This document shows positions 36,701 through 49,000 of a stretch of DNA of 64,000 nt, piece by piece. Location: contig CAJFCJ010000003.1 of NCBI GenBank assembly GCA_904063045.1, positions 2,838,504-2,902,503 on the forward strand, written 5' to 3'. The notes beneath the pieces were generated by a model. The model saw only the letters and a list, made by a program, of their open reading frames with translations, had not been told where the DNA came from and did no database searches. This DNA is from Dimorphilus gyrociliatus (Eukaryota > Annelida > Polychaeta > Dinophilidae). Both the position numbers and the translations under genes were made by a program. Every line of letters starts with the position of its first letter. Within the stretch, counting starts at the first letter, position 1.

Positions 36701-39469
36701 TGGGGTAAATAGCTTTGAATTTTTTTAAATATATTCATTCTAAGAAAATAAATCGTTCTTTTACAGGATCCATTAATTTCATATTCATCTTTAGAAGGAT
36801 CTTACAGCTGTGTAATAAATTTACCAATGAAACAGTTGACGTCAAAACCAATACAAATTACTCTAAACGAGATCAGAGTTGGCTCAATAGTAAAGTTCCA
36901 TACTTCACCATCAATCTCATATGCTTCAGATCTAGGTGTTACCTTTACTCTTGAACTTAGAAATTTAATAAGTACTTTCCTATTAAGTTTTATTAAGGAT
37001 TCTGTAACAATTGAGGTTGATCTGAAAGAAGTTAGATCTGGGAGTGTAATAGTTGAAAATACTATATATATTCAACAGAATATGGCTTTGTATAAATATA
37101 ATTTAGATTATATTTTGGATACTTTAGAAGATTTCTTAAAAGCGAAAGTAGAAGATAAGGAATTTTTTACATTATTTCAGAATTATCAATATGTTAAGGC
37201 TATTGAATTTATGTCTCTATTTACAAAAAATGTATGCAGAAAGAGTAGAATTAAACATAACAAGTATGGCTATGAAGTTGAATTTAAAACAGCAAAAGTT
37301 GGCGAGAAGTCTTATACTTTGAGGAAATGCTTAAATGGAAAACCCTTAGCTGTTTCTGATTGTGAATTGTCGAATTATGGTTATCCAAAAAGGGTAAATT
37401 TTGTATGGACTCCTGAAGACGAATGTTATCCTTCAAAGACTTACAGAGAATCAACTGAAATGTTGAAAAACATCTCACGGAAGCTAATTACTGAGGATAA
37501 TGTTGAAAATATCACACAAGAGACGGAAATAATAGCTAGAAATAATGAATTGAAATCATTAGATATATCTTATATTTCAATGATAATTGAAAATATCAAA
37601 GCATCAAGGATAAAACCTCCAATGAAGGCAACATCAAATATAATAAAAATCTCCAATGAAATCCTTAAAGTTTCTGAAAATGAGATAATGGATTCTAATG
37701 ATATAACGCAGTCGAGTACAGTTCTTGTTCAATCTTTAGAAACAATTGCAGACAGAACAGTAATGCCTGATAAGCGTAAAGGCGTACGAATGTTTACTCC
37801 AAGAATTTCAATAGATATTTGGGAAGGTAGTAACGCACCTTTCAATAGTTACGTTGTTAAAAGAATGAAAGGTGATGGTCTACTAAGTAATGATTCAATT
37901 GTTGCCGAATGGAATAATCACTCTATCTCGTTGAGTGATTCTGTTGCAAGTATTTTCTTTGAAGAAAGTCTTAAACTTGAAGGGAAATTTCGAGTTGTTA
38001 CAACTGTTTATTCAAATAAGAAGTTCTTCTTAAAAAAGAATATGTCCGTAGAGCCAGCTGGAAAGATTATCAGTGCTTCAATTTCAAATTTTAGAGTACA
38101 CGATATTGATCCTCCAATATGCTCCGTTTTTCTACCAGATGACATCGATTTATCAACAGTAACTATGAACAGTCACCCTAGATGTGTCTACTGGAATTTC
38201 GAGAGAGACGAATGGTTATCAGATGGATGTAGCTATAATAGAACATATAATGGAAGAGTCTTTTGCCAATGTGATCATTTCACCAATTTTGCGGTACTAC
38301 TAGATGTAGAAAGAACTGGCGATCCCGGACACGAAGCTCTCTCATATATCTCAATCATTGGTTTATCGCTTTCTACAGCTGGATTGGCTTTTATTATCGT
38401 CTCTTTCTTTGTTATTAGGTACGTTATATTGAAAAAGCTGTATACACTTATAATAGATATATTCCTTTTTCATAGATACTTAAGAACACGGACAAAAAGA
38501 AGAAATTCTCAAATTGCCTTATTTAATTTGGCGTTAGCACTTATAGCTGTTAACATAGTGTTTTTAGTTGGAATAAGAAAAACTGAAAACCGTAATGGCT
38601 GTATTGCAGTTTCAGCTCTTTTATACTACTTCTTATTATCATCCTTCTTTTGGATGTTAGCTGAAGGAGTTATAACTTATATTAACTTTGTTAAAGTATT
38701 TGATAATTACATTTCTAATTTTATGCTTAAATCATTAGTATGCTGTTGGGGTAAGATAAAAATTAAATATGATCGTTTATAAGTAATGATTGAAAAATAT
38801 CTTTGTTTTATCAATAGGTATACCAGCCGTACCAATTATCGTCTTATCAATTGTTGATAGAAATCTGTTTCTTGGTTTTGATGATTTGTAAGGACCTTAT
38901 ATTTTTGATTATTTTACTTATACTTTTTGTTTTCATTCTCTCTTTTTTTTAATAGCTGTTGGCTTGACACAACACCTTTCTTCTATGGATTTCTCCTACC
39001 CATTGCCATAATTATAATGATTAACCTTATCATTCTAATTATGACTTTTTCATCGTTCTGTAAAAGACCTGGAAATCTAAGGAGTACTCAAACTAAAGCA
39101 CAGCGTCATTTCCTACATTTAAGAGCTTTTATCTTCTTCGTATTTGTTATGGGAACAACTTGGATATTTGGCTTTCTTGCGATCAGAGACGCTAAATTTG
39201 CTTTTCAATTAATATTTTGCATATTAAATGCTTTTCAAGGATTTTTCCTATTTTTGCTATTTATAACAAGGGAAAAAAGAGTAAGAGATGGCTGGAAAAA
39301 GTTATGTGGTTGTATAAATAGTAAAGAAACAACAACAACAACGAATTCCAGCAATGAGAAGAAAACGAAAAAAATCTCAGTGGAAACTTCACCGACTGCT
39401 GATAAAAATTTCTTTGATTTATCGAAAAGTTCAGAGGAAAACACAACTTCGAACTCGAATGATGCTTGA
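33750..39469 (+). CDS. Adhesion GPCR D (EGF-CTLD-CTLD-EGFx5-Ly6-EGF-halfCTLD-Ig-SEA-HRM-GAIN-7TM)
   Basis: Fourth tandem receptor, with the longest EGF array. Exon 1, from 33750, encodes the signal peptide and half of the first EGF (CKNGGLC). An unusually long intron of about 0.5 kb follows, then an exon from 34364. CTLD 1 (GGWLMGLA; CSHLKSYICEK) and CTLD 2 (CPEGWYYSQDFNAC) precede five EGF repeats over about 35105-35740. The Ly6-like unit (CPVC to ICWGPIEC) has lost one Cys of its CC pair. An EGF-like repeat (CKVDWYGTKC), half CTLD (CNEKHTFVCQKKP) and Ig (GSYSCVI) follow. The SEA-like domain has GSVIV at 37040-37054. HRM, GAIN and GPS (CQCDHFTNFAVLLD, cleavable at 38281/38282) lead to a 7TM with FWMLAEG, TTWIFGF and NAFQGFF. 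A 57-nt intron at 38419-38475 between TM1 and TM2 is in frame and stop-free. Confidence 0.9.
37040..37054 (+). other. SEA-type autocleavage motif in receptor D
   Basis: Codons G-S-V-I-V follow VDLKEVRS and precede ENTIYI. This matches the beta-strand context in which SEA domains self-cleave. Confidence 0.6.
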
Positions 39470-42400
39470 ATATTTTAATTGATTAAAATAATGGTATTTT
39501 TAAAAACTCAGTGTGGGAAAGTCATTGATACATATGTACTCATATATACCTGTATATACTGTATATAATGCCTATACAGTACGTACAGATTTATATTTAT
39601 GCAAAACAGTTTATTTGCTAGACCAACTGCATGACAACGTTGTCTAGGCGTTAAAACTGAATTCAGGGATTATTTAATGATTGTCGTTTCTGCTTCTTTT
39701 GTATGTGTATATATGTTTGAATAATTGATTCATTACTTAAATTACGAATATTAAATATTGAAGATCGTCTTCTCTTATTCTGATGTCATAATTTATTTTA
39801 TGTTGCGAATGTTTCTAGATTGCTCAAATTTATCGTTTTTGTTTATCTAAAGAAATGAAATATAAGAGATTTGTCTAAAAATTAACCTCAGAATTAAATT
39901 TCTAACTCAGTTAAACTATCTATGAAGTGTAATATCCTAAAACTGTTGTATTTCAGCTTATCATTTAGCAGTCAAACAAGAATTTATATGTTGAAGTATT
40001 CTAACCATTAACCTATATCAAACATCTTTTTAAGAATGAAGCATTTTCAGCTCTGATTTAACTTCTTTTAGTATTTTTTTTTAATTTTTTATATATATCA
40101 TATTCTTTTTCTATTATATTTTTAGAAAAAAGAAGACCAGTGTCTGTGACTCTATAAACACTACAGAAATATATGCCTAGTCTATATTTTTCTTATTTAA
40201 TTGTATAGTTATACATTTTAGCTATATCTTATAATCAGTATAAAATACATATGCTATATACTCTTTTTAATATACAATAAATTACTTTATATATTTATTT
40301 CTTGTATTCTTCTTCTATTGTATGTCAGTTCTTCTTGATTGGTTGACAAAGTTAAATTATAGATTGCGTAGAAAGAGACTCATAAAATTACAGTAGAAAA
40401 GAGATGAAAAAGATAAAACACTGAAACTAAAAGAGGAATTACTCAGATGAAGGATAGAAGAGAGGGTTAAGTAGGTCTTATTATTTAAGTAATATAATTT
40501 GTTAAATAAATGTAAGCATAAAAGCAATTCAACAATCTTAAGGGAATTGGAAAGTTATTTAAAAAAACTAGACTAGACAGAGTTTCAACTGGAAACTTAA
40601 ATTTCATATTTGGAGCTAGAGAGAGGACACTTGTGAATAAAACCTGCAATTTATGTTGAGACTAACAGTGTGGGGAACATTACTTTTTCAGGTTACATTG
40701 TTTGCATCAAGAATATCCTTATAGAAGTTAATGTACGAAAAGCTGATATTTTAATTTTATGGAAAATATTATGTTGGTATATAGATACCTTACCAAAATG
40801 TGCATGTCGTAAAGTAACTATTCAATAGCATAGAGCAATAAAGTATAATAAAAGGTATTTTATAAATCTCGTATAAACTATTCAACATTAGCCTTATACA
40901 AAAATATTTGTGAATTGTATTACTCTCCTTTCTAAAATTGTAGAAAACATAGAAAAACTGTTTATTGAACACTGAACGAAATAATACATTTTTGATTGAC
41001 AAGTACTATAAATGCTTTTCGTTAGGTAAAGATATCTAATTTTTACCGATTCCCACTATTTTCTATAACAATTTAGAATTTTCCTCTTTCGCAACAATTA
41101 TATATTAATATAACAATTATAGCTTAGTAATCAATGTTATTGCACTTATTAAATGTTCATATTTTGAAAAGATCATGAGAAATGGTCTATAAACTTATTT
41201 TTAGCTTATAGAAATTTTGAATCAGAGATAAGAAATATTCTTAGTTTTCATTTTATCGATATGGACATTATATTTCTTAAAGTGGGTAATTTCTTTTACT
41301 TTAATACTGTTTATTTATCTTCAATTCTCTATTAGCACTATTCATTTTATATATACTCAATTCAATAGAAATGATTAATAATGTTTTTCTTTACGAATAA
41401 AGATCAACGATAAGAGACGGCAATAAATAATAGACGCCCGACGAACGCAAAAGTTAATAGATATACAGTATAATCTGAGTCTCTTATAAAACATTTTATA
41501 TAAATTTGTGTCTTTCAAGTTTTGATATATTGGGAAATTTAAAGCAGGCTTTCTTGTGGCCACATGATATTCTTTTGTATAGTAGTACCTGCGTACATGT
41601 TGAAATTGAAACTTTTTAATGTTCTAGAACATTTATGGAAGTAAATTATTAAGATAAGCAAAAAAGCACAGAGAATGGCAGTCATTAATTAGGAGAATAG
41701 TGGAGAGATGGGTTAGGGAAGAAGAGAAGAGTATTGTGATTATACATACAACAAACTATGTTGAGTGAACATTTCAATTAAGTATTAACGTTCTTCGTCT
41801 TTCTATCTCTCATAATATTTATTATATTCTAAACTTTAACAAAGTATCTTAAATAGTATACTTCTTTGAAAGTTCTTCGTGTAAAAACGTTTCAAACGTA
41901 CATGATTGCGACAGTGAAGGACAGTTTATAATACATTTTATTGTTGTTGCGGCCTTTTAGATTCCAGAATTCGTTTGAGATAGCATGACACATCAATTCA
42001 GTTAGATGTCTTATATCCTTAGTCAGCACTGAGTAATTTAACCAATCCGGTTTTATACGGTTTCACGAGAAGAATATCCTTACTGAATGGCTTGAATACT
42101 ACAAATTGCTTCTTGTTGAATTTAAAACGGACCATAAATTTTGACGAAATGTCTATGATTAGAAAAAGGGAAAAACCATACTTCCTTCTGAAAAGTTATC
42201 AGGACAAAATTTCTCATTCTCAATTTATATTTGGACAGTTTTCTGTTGATGTAAGCTGTAATAGTACAATAAATTATATATTTCAGGTTTTCAAATAAAA
42301 TTATACATATTTCGATGTGGAGCTTCAAAATCAACAGTAAATCTACAATATAAATAACAAAAAAGACAAACTTGCGCAATGCAAAATTAGCAAGACAGAT

Positions 42401-43002
42401 GGCTTTATTTTGGAAAGGCTAACAGATCAGTCGCAAAAGTACAAGTGAATATACACAAAAGAAATTTATAGAAGACAATAGCATAAGAATATCTATTTAT
42501 CCCTTTTGTATGCATACGTACATATTTATGATATATGACTTGTATTTAATGACCTAAGTACCTTTGTATATACATATTATGAATAAATTCTATTTTATTA
42601 AAATATGAATTCTATTTAAATTATTCGGTTGTTAGGTAAATAGCCTGTTATTTTTAGCTCTTGTATATATGTACCAACAATCAAAGGTAAAAATCTACAT
42701 TGATTATCTATTGTTACAATATAATGCAATATTACACAAGGAAAAGGCCAGATTTTAAAGGCAGGTAATCTTTAGTAAGAGAATATTGACACAAAAACCA
42801 ATACATGCGCCTCTTTTACCATAAGAAAATTCGTTGTAGGATCTTATAATTATTAACATAACAATAAATATTCCGTCAGGGAAGTAAATTCTTTGGTCTA
42901 GTATTTTGAAATATTTTTCTCATTTGAAAAAAGGCTTTATTCAATATAGACGTTCTCCTTCTTTCTCTCTCTTATGATATTTGTTATATTCTAAAACAAA
43001 CT
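39470..43002. other. Long intergenic region, receptors D to E
   Basis: About 3.5 kb. I see AT-rich DNA, three TATACAGTA-type motifs (39557, 39573, 41462) and short open frames at 40790-41002 (-), 41375-41563 (-) and 42092-42298 (+). None of these has a convincing product or splice context. No gene, RNA or transposon is recognised. Confidence 0.55.
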
Positions 43003-46000
43003 ATGTTTAATATTCTTCTCTGTATATTGTTTTCCCTACCTTGGACTCTATCATCAGAAAAATGCTCAAAGGATAGTTGCTACGACGGTCAGGCCTGTCT
43101 TGTTAATCCTTTAGTGAGTTTTAAAATATATGTGCTATTTTTATTATGTTAGCTCTTATATACATTTTAGTCTGGAAAAGTATTTTGCCAATGTTCTCCC
43201 TTTCAAAAAGAAAATTGTATAGAACCTACAATACAGGAACCGTTATGTGATATCGGCTGGACGCATCATAAAGTCGAAAATGCAACAGAATCTAATAATT
43301 ACAAATTAAACGAAACGCTTGAAACATGTGTAAAAATCTTTAATATTTCAACTTCGTACCAAAATGCTTCGTTACAATGTCAAAGAGAGGGAGGATGGCT
43401 ATTAGGAGTTAACGATTCAGCTCTTTTCACTACTTTAGATATATTTACCGAAGGTTATAAAGAGTTATGGGCTGGAATAATTATATTAACGTATCAAAAT
43501 GAAAGTAGAATATATACTCATTCTTCTTTTCCAAAGAAATTCAAAGACAACTATATAACACTTCCTTCAGACTACAACAAGACTACGGATTGTCCTTATT
43601 TTAGATTTGATAATCAGCCAACGATTCTCTTTGATGATTGCGAAAGCTCTTCAAAAATTTTCGCTTGTGAAAAAAGAAAATATTACAATAGCGACTTAAC
43701 GACAGAGTTAAATATTTGTCCCACGGGATGGTTTTATTCATTTGTCAATAATAAATGTATAAAGTATATGAGAGATGAAGTTGAATTTGAACAAGCTAAA
43801 CAAGCATGTACTAATTTTAAAGCTCATCTCGCCTGGCCTATCTCTGCAATAGGGAACTTTGCGCTTCTTAATGCGACGATAATAGCTCTAAACTCTATCG
43901 GATGTGGAGTGAATGCTCAATGTCGAAACGAAGGAAAATGCTCATTCAACGATTCCATAGATAATCCAGGGTGTATTTGCGCAAGTGGCTTCTCAGGACA
44001 ACAATGCCAAAACTATACAGTAGGAACTGGTATTCCACCAACCTATGCTTCTTGCCCTATCGGAACTTATTCTTTAAATACATGCCCATACAAGTGCCAC
44101 TGCTTCAATGATCAACCTTGTGATAATACTAATGGATACTGCCCTAATTTTAAATGCAAGGATAATTTTTATGGTTTAACTTGCGATGCTTCTTTTAAAG
44201 TACCAAACGCATGGATTGGCGTTACGAGTACAAACAACGAAGGATTCGTCTACACAAATGGTATTTCATTAAATATGGATACAATAGGCTTTACTGCCGA
44301 TAAAAGTTCCACGCAAATAAAACAGTGTCACACAATCTCAGAAGATTGGTATTTAAGTCCGTTTAAAATTTGGAAGAAATATAATTGTACCGAGAGAAAG
44401 ACATACCTTTGCGAAAAAGATTCCCAACTAGGTATATATTTATATATATATATATACATGTATATATAAATTTATATATACAGTATAAAACAACTAATCT
44501 CTTATCATAGATACTTAAAAACAAGATATTAATGTAAAATGTTGTTTATAGATACTCTCTCTATTCAAATTCAATTAAAAAGGACTGATGTAAAAAGTTC
44601 TAATAGCTTGGGAATTGGTTGTAGAATTACAAAAGCAATAGATAAATTGGCTTATAGGGATATTTATTGGGAAGTAGATGGATCTTATCATAAATTTGCC
44701 ATGCTGAAATACAATGATCTCTACGTAATCGATGTAAGTTCCTCTTTTTATAATCATTCTTTCTAAAACGTTTTTATAAGAAAATAGTAATAATTTCATT
44801 TGAATTTCGTTTCTTTTTCAGACATCTCATGAATATTTTATAAATGAAATAGGTACCAACAAGGGACGATATAGATGCATGGTTGATTTACCATACATTA
44901 ACTTAAAATCTAACGCTTTAAGTGTCAACCAAAAATCAACTTCAATTATTCTTGCTTTAATCTATAATAGTGTTACGAAACCTACGTCAAATGTAATTAC
45001 TATTACTAATATTACCTTTGAAAATGCGATTCAAGATATAAGGGATTTATCTGGAGTTTCTTTAAATTCTGAAATTATAAATGAATTTTATCTTGTGGAT
45101 ACAGGACTTTATGCAGCTTATATGAAATTCATTTATGACAATAGTACTGGTGATGTTAGTTTGCAAAGAGCCTTCTATTTAACCCGCAAAATTATACAAA
45201 AATCGATGAAAAACTATACTTTGTTGCTTGAAAACCTCAGTGTTAGTTTAAGCGATACCAAAGTTTATCCAATGAATATGTGTCCACCAATCTTTGAGAG
45301 TGCTGATAATAGAACTACTATACACTTCCCTTCAGCCTCTTTCGGAGATACCATATTTTCAGAGGAAAATTGTCTTTCTGGAAAACCCAGAGCGTCTCGC
45401 TCGTGCACTGCGTCGCCAACATTGAAGTGGAAAGGTGACTGGGAAAAGGACATTCGTTGGAATTGTGAACCAGAGATATCAAAAACAAATATCTGCCCAA
45501 TTCAAAAAAAATCGTGTCGTCCAGGAAATTTGTGTATAGAGGTAGGCTTATTGCTATATATTTTACAAATTCTAAAAACTCGAGTTTGTAGGATTGGTCA
45601 GGATATACTTGCCAATGTTCAGAAATTGATAATAAATGTGATGTAAATCATATTTATCAAGCTTGTCCGCCACAAGGTCGTCCTCATGAATTCTGGGAAC
45701 TTTCAGGTTATCACAGCGGATATTATTGTTTAAATCTTGAACAAGAATCTAATTTTTCCGTCGCTGAAGAAATATGCCAAAAATCTTTTTCATGGATTAT
45801 ATCAGTGGCTGGTGATCATAATGACCAAGCGAAACTACTAAGCGACAAATTGTTTGATCTTGGTGTTGGTAAGAACATGTGGATTAGTATGAAAAGAAGG
45901 AATGGCAAACTTCGTACAAGATTTTCTACTGTATTAGACGTACCAGATATATTTAAAAATATCACTATACCAAATTTTGATAATCAACTGACTTGCCTAT

Positions 46001-49000
46001 TTGTTGATGGAAATGTGGCTCTTAATGACCCAGACGGACGCTATCAAATATATTCAAATAATTGTTCAGAGAAACTGACAACCGTATGCGAAAGAAGAGC
46101 GACGTTTAATTATGAACTACTATCAGATAGTCCTCTTTGTTCAAAAGGATGGTTCTTTTCATTTTATTATCACAAGTGTAGAAAATTTTTCTCTGAACCA
46201 AAAAGCTTTAAAACTGCAAATGATACATGCTACAAACACGGTGCAATACTCAACACATTTTCAACTTCTGATGCCACAGGAAGAAGGGAAGCATCTAATC
46301 TTACTCTACTGGAAATGAACATGAAAGGATGTGGTTTAAATAACCAATGTTTAAATAGGGGAAAGTGCTTATTTAAGAACGAAAAGTTTGTTGGATGCGA
46401 TTGCTTACTCAATACAACAGGATCGTATTGTGAAAAATCTACTGAAAAACTGTGGGAGCTAAATAGCTGTCCAACAGGGAGATATTCCACGCCGTATTGT
46501 GATAAGATTTGTAATTGCAAAAATAATGCTTCATGCGATGTTGAAACTGGGAAGTGTCCAAGTTTCTTATGCGATGACGGATTTTATGGACCAACTTGCA
46601 GCTCTTACTTCAAATTGCCAAATCTTTGGTGGAAAGGAAATTCAATGGATTGCTGCATTATTGGACATGATGGCGAAAAATGTGGTAGTTGCGATTTATT
46701 GTATCCTTTTGTTTGCGAAAAAGATCCAGAGAGTGAAGGTAAATTAATTTAAATATTAATCCATAAAATATTATCTATCATTATAATTGTTTCAGATAAA
46801 TTTGACCTTCCAGTTGTTGAACAAGTTAAAGATCCAACTGTCTTCGATCCTGGACTTGTTTGTAAAATTCCTGACTATTATTCTCAAGTTCTCAGTAAAA
46901 CTATATATTGGATTAGAAATGATCAGCATCTCTATTATCGAGGAGAAGGGAATTTGAGACTTATGAATGAAAAAAAATATTCAACGCTGAATATAGTAAG
47001 TGAAACAGTTTTATTTTAAGTTATCAATTATACTGTATAAGTATATTATATTAATTAAATATTAGTCAGATGATAATACTAGAAAAATAGTTGGAAGAAT
47101 AGAAGGAAACTATACGTGTATCATTAAATTTCCAACATTTGAAATAGCCTCAAATCCTCTACAATTGACTTTTACAAACAAAAAGTATGTTATTCGATTA
47201 TCCATACCAGATTATAATTTAAAGAATCAGGCTAAACGTATCACTGAAGTACAGTATCTTTTTTGGAATATCATTGCAAATGAGACAATTTTCTCAAATT
47301 CGAAATTATTATTGGAAATTGAAGAACCAATACAAGAGGCTAATAATGTAACTGTAACTTTTTATGTGCATCTAGACGCTCAATCTCGAATTAGAAGAAG
47401 TACTTCTTCCAACCAACTTCCGCAATATATTATGGGCTTATCAGAGAAATTCAAAAATGCTATTATGGCTCAAGGAGATATCAAGACATTCTCTTTGGCT
47501 ACGGATACTCTTAAAGCAGTTGTGGTAGAATTCTGTGAAGAATCTTTCCTTTACCACCCGATAAGTTGGGAAATTGTATCATTTCCTAAAACAGAAACTG
47601 GAAACACTGCCGATAGTGTTCAGAAGTGTTCAAAAGGAGGCTCAATAGGGACACGAGTTTGTTCTGGTACTACATGGCAAGATCCTATATGGCAAGACGA
47701 TACACTTTGTTTTGATTACTGCTCGGAATTAAATTCTACATACCCATCAAATCCTTCAATTTCTGTTACATTTCCAAGAACACTTGAGAAGAATTCTACA
47801 AACAGCGTAGAAAAATGCGAAAAGGGTTTATTCTTTGGCGCTGCGGATTGTCTAAACGGAGCGTTTCAATCTTTTCAGTGGACGTCGGAAAAGGATTGCT
47901 TTTTTTATTGTCCAACCAGCGTAATTAAAAATCCTATTACTGGAATAGACGTTACTTTTCCCGAAACGAAAAGCAATACAAATGTTTCTAGCAATGAAAA
48001 GTGTAAAACGAACATTCCACAAGGAACAAGTTATTGTTCAAAGGGCACCTTTAGCACACCGACATGGCTAAAGGAGGCGGATTGTTTTATATATTGTAAC
48101 GAAGAAAGTGTTAAAAATCCTAAAACTTCCTTGAATACTACTTTTCCAAAAATTAGAAGCGGTGCAACTGTCAATAGTTTGGAGAATTGTACTGACGGTG
48201 TGCCTGAAGCGTCTCGTTATTGCTCGGATGATGGTTGGGAAGAGGTTATTTGGACAGAAGCAGAAGATTGTACGGTACTAACTACTATGTTAAAGAATCT
48301 CTCGAAAACAGCGATTACCGAAGATAATATCGATACTGTTACACAGCAGACGGTAGATCTTACCTTAACCTCAAATCTGACATCAAATCATATTACATTG
48401 GTTAGTACAATTGTTGAAAATGTCAAAGAAAGTGATATTGAAACAACAAAAGAAATTTTTGAGAATATAGTAACTATTGTTAGTAATGTATTAGCTTCAC
48501 CTTTAAAATCGATTGTTCAATCTCAAAGCAAATCAAATTCAAGTACAAATTTTGTTGAAGCTATAGATTACTTCTCCGAAAAAGCTATACTACCTGAAAA
48601 TCAAACTTTCTTAAATGTAGAAACATCACAAATTGCCCTGACTATTTTGAACGGGAAGAATATAGATTTTAATACGTTTTCTTTCGAAAATATTAATAGA
48701 TATGATAAAAACATCAAAAATATAACCTTGAATACTTCTCTTACTACAGTTCCTACAGACTTGGAACTAATTAATTATGGTATATACTTTGCAGACGTTT
48801 TCAAAATTTATCCTAATAAGAGAGTTATAGCTGCAATTTATGCCAATGCAAAATTCTTTGAAAGAAGCGAAGAAACTATTACGGAAAGTAAAGTAATAAG
48901 CGCATCTATTGGCAATCAAACAGTTGTAAATCTTAAAAATAACATTACTTTAATATTTCAACCAAATAATGAAACAATTAAGAATGGATACGATTGCGTT

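Noticed and set aside
42092-42379. Opposed short frames in the D-E intergenic region
   Set aside because: They are short, overlap on both strands and have no family resemblance.
45265-45500. Antisense frames over the receptor E HRM
   Set aside because: The sense strand carries the conserved Cys/Trp domain; the antisense has no support.
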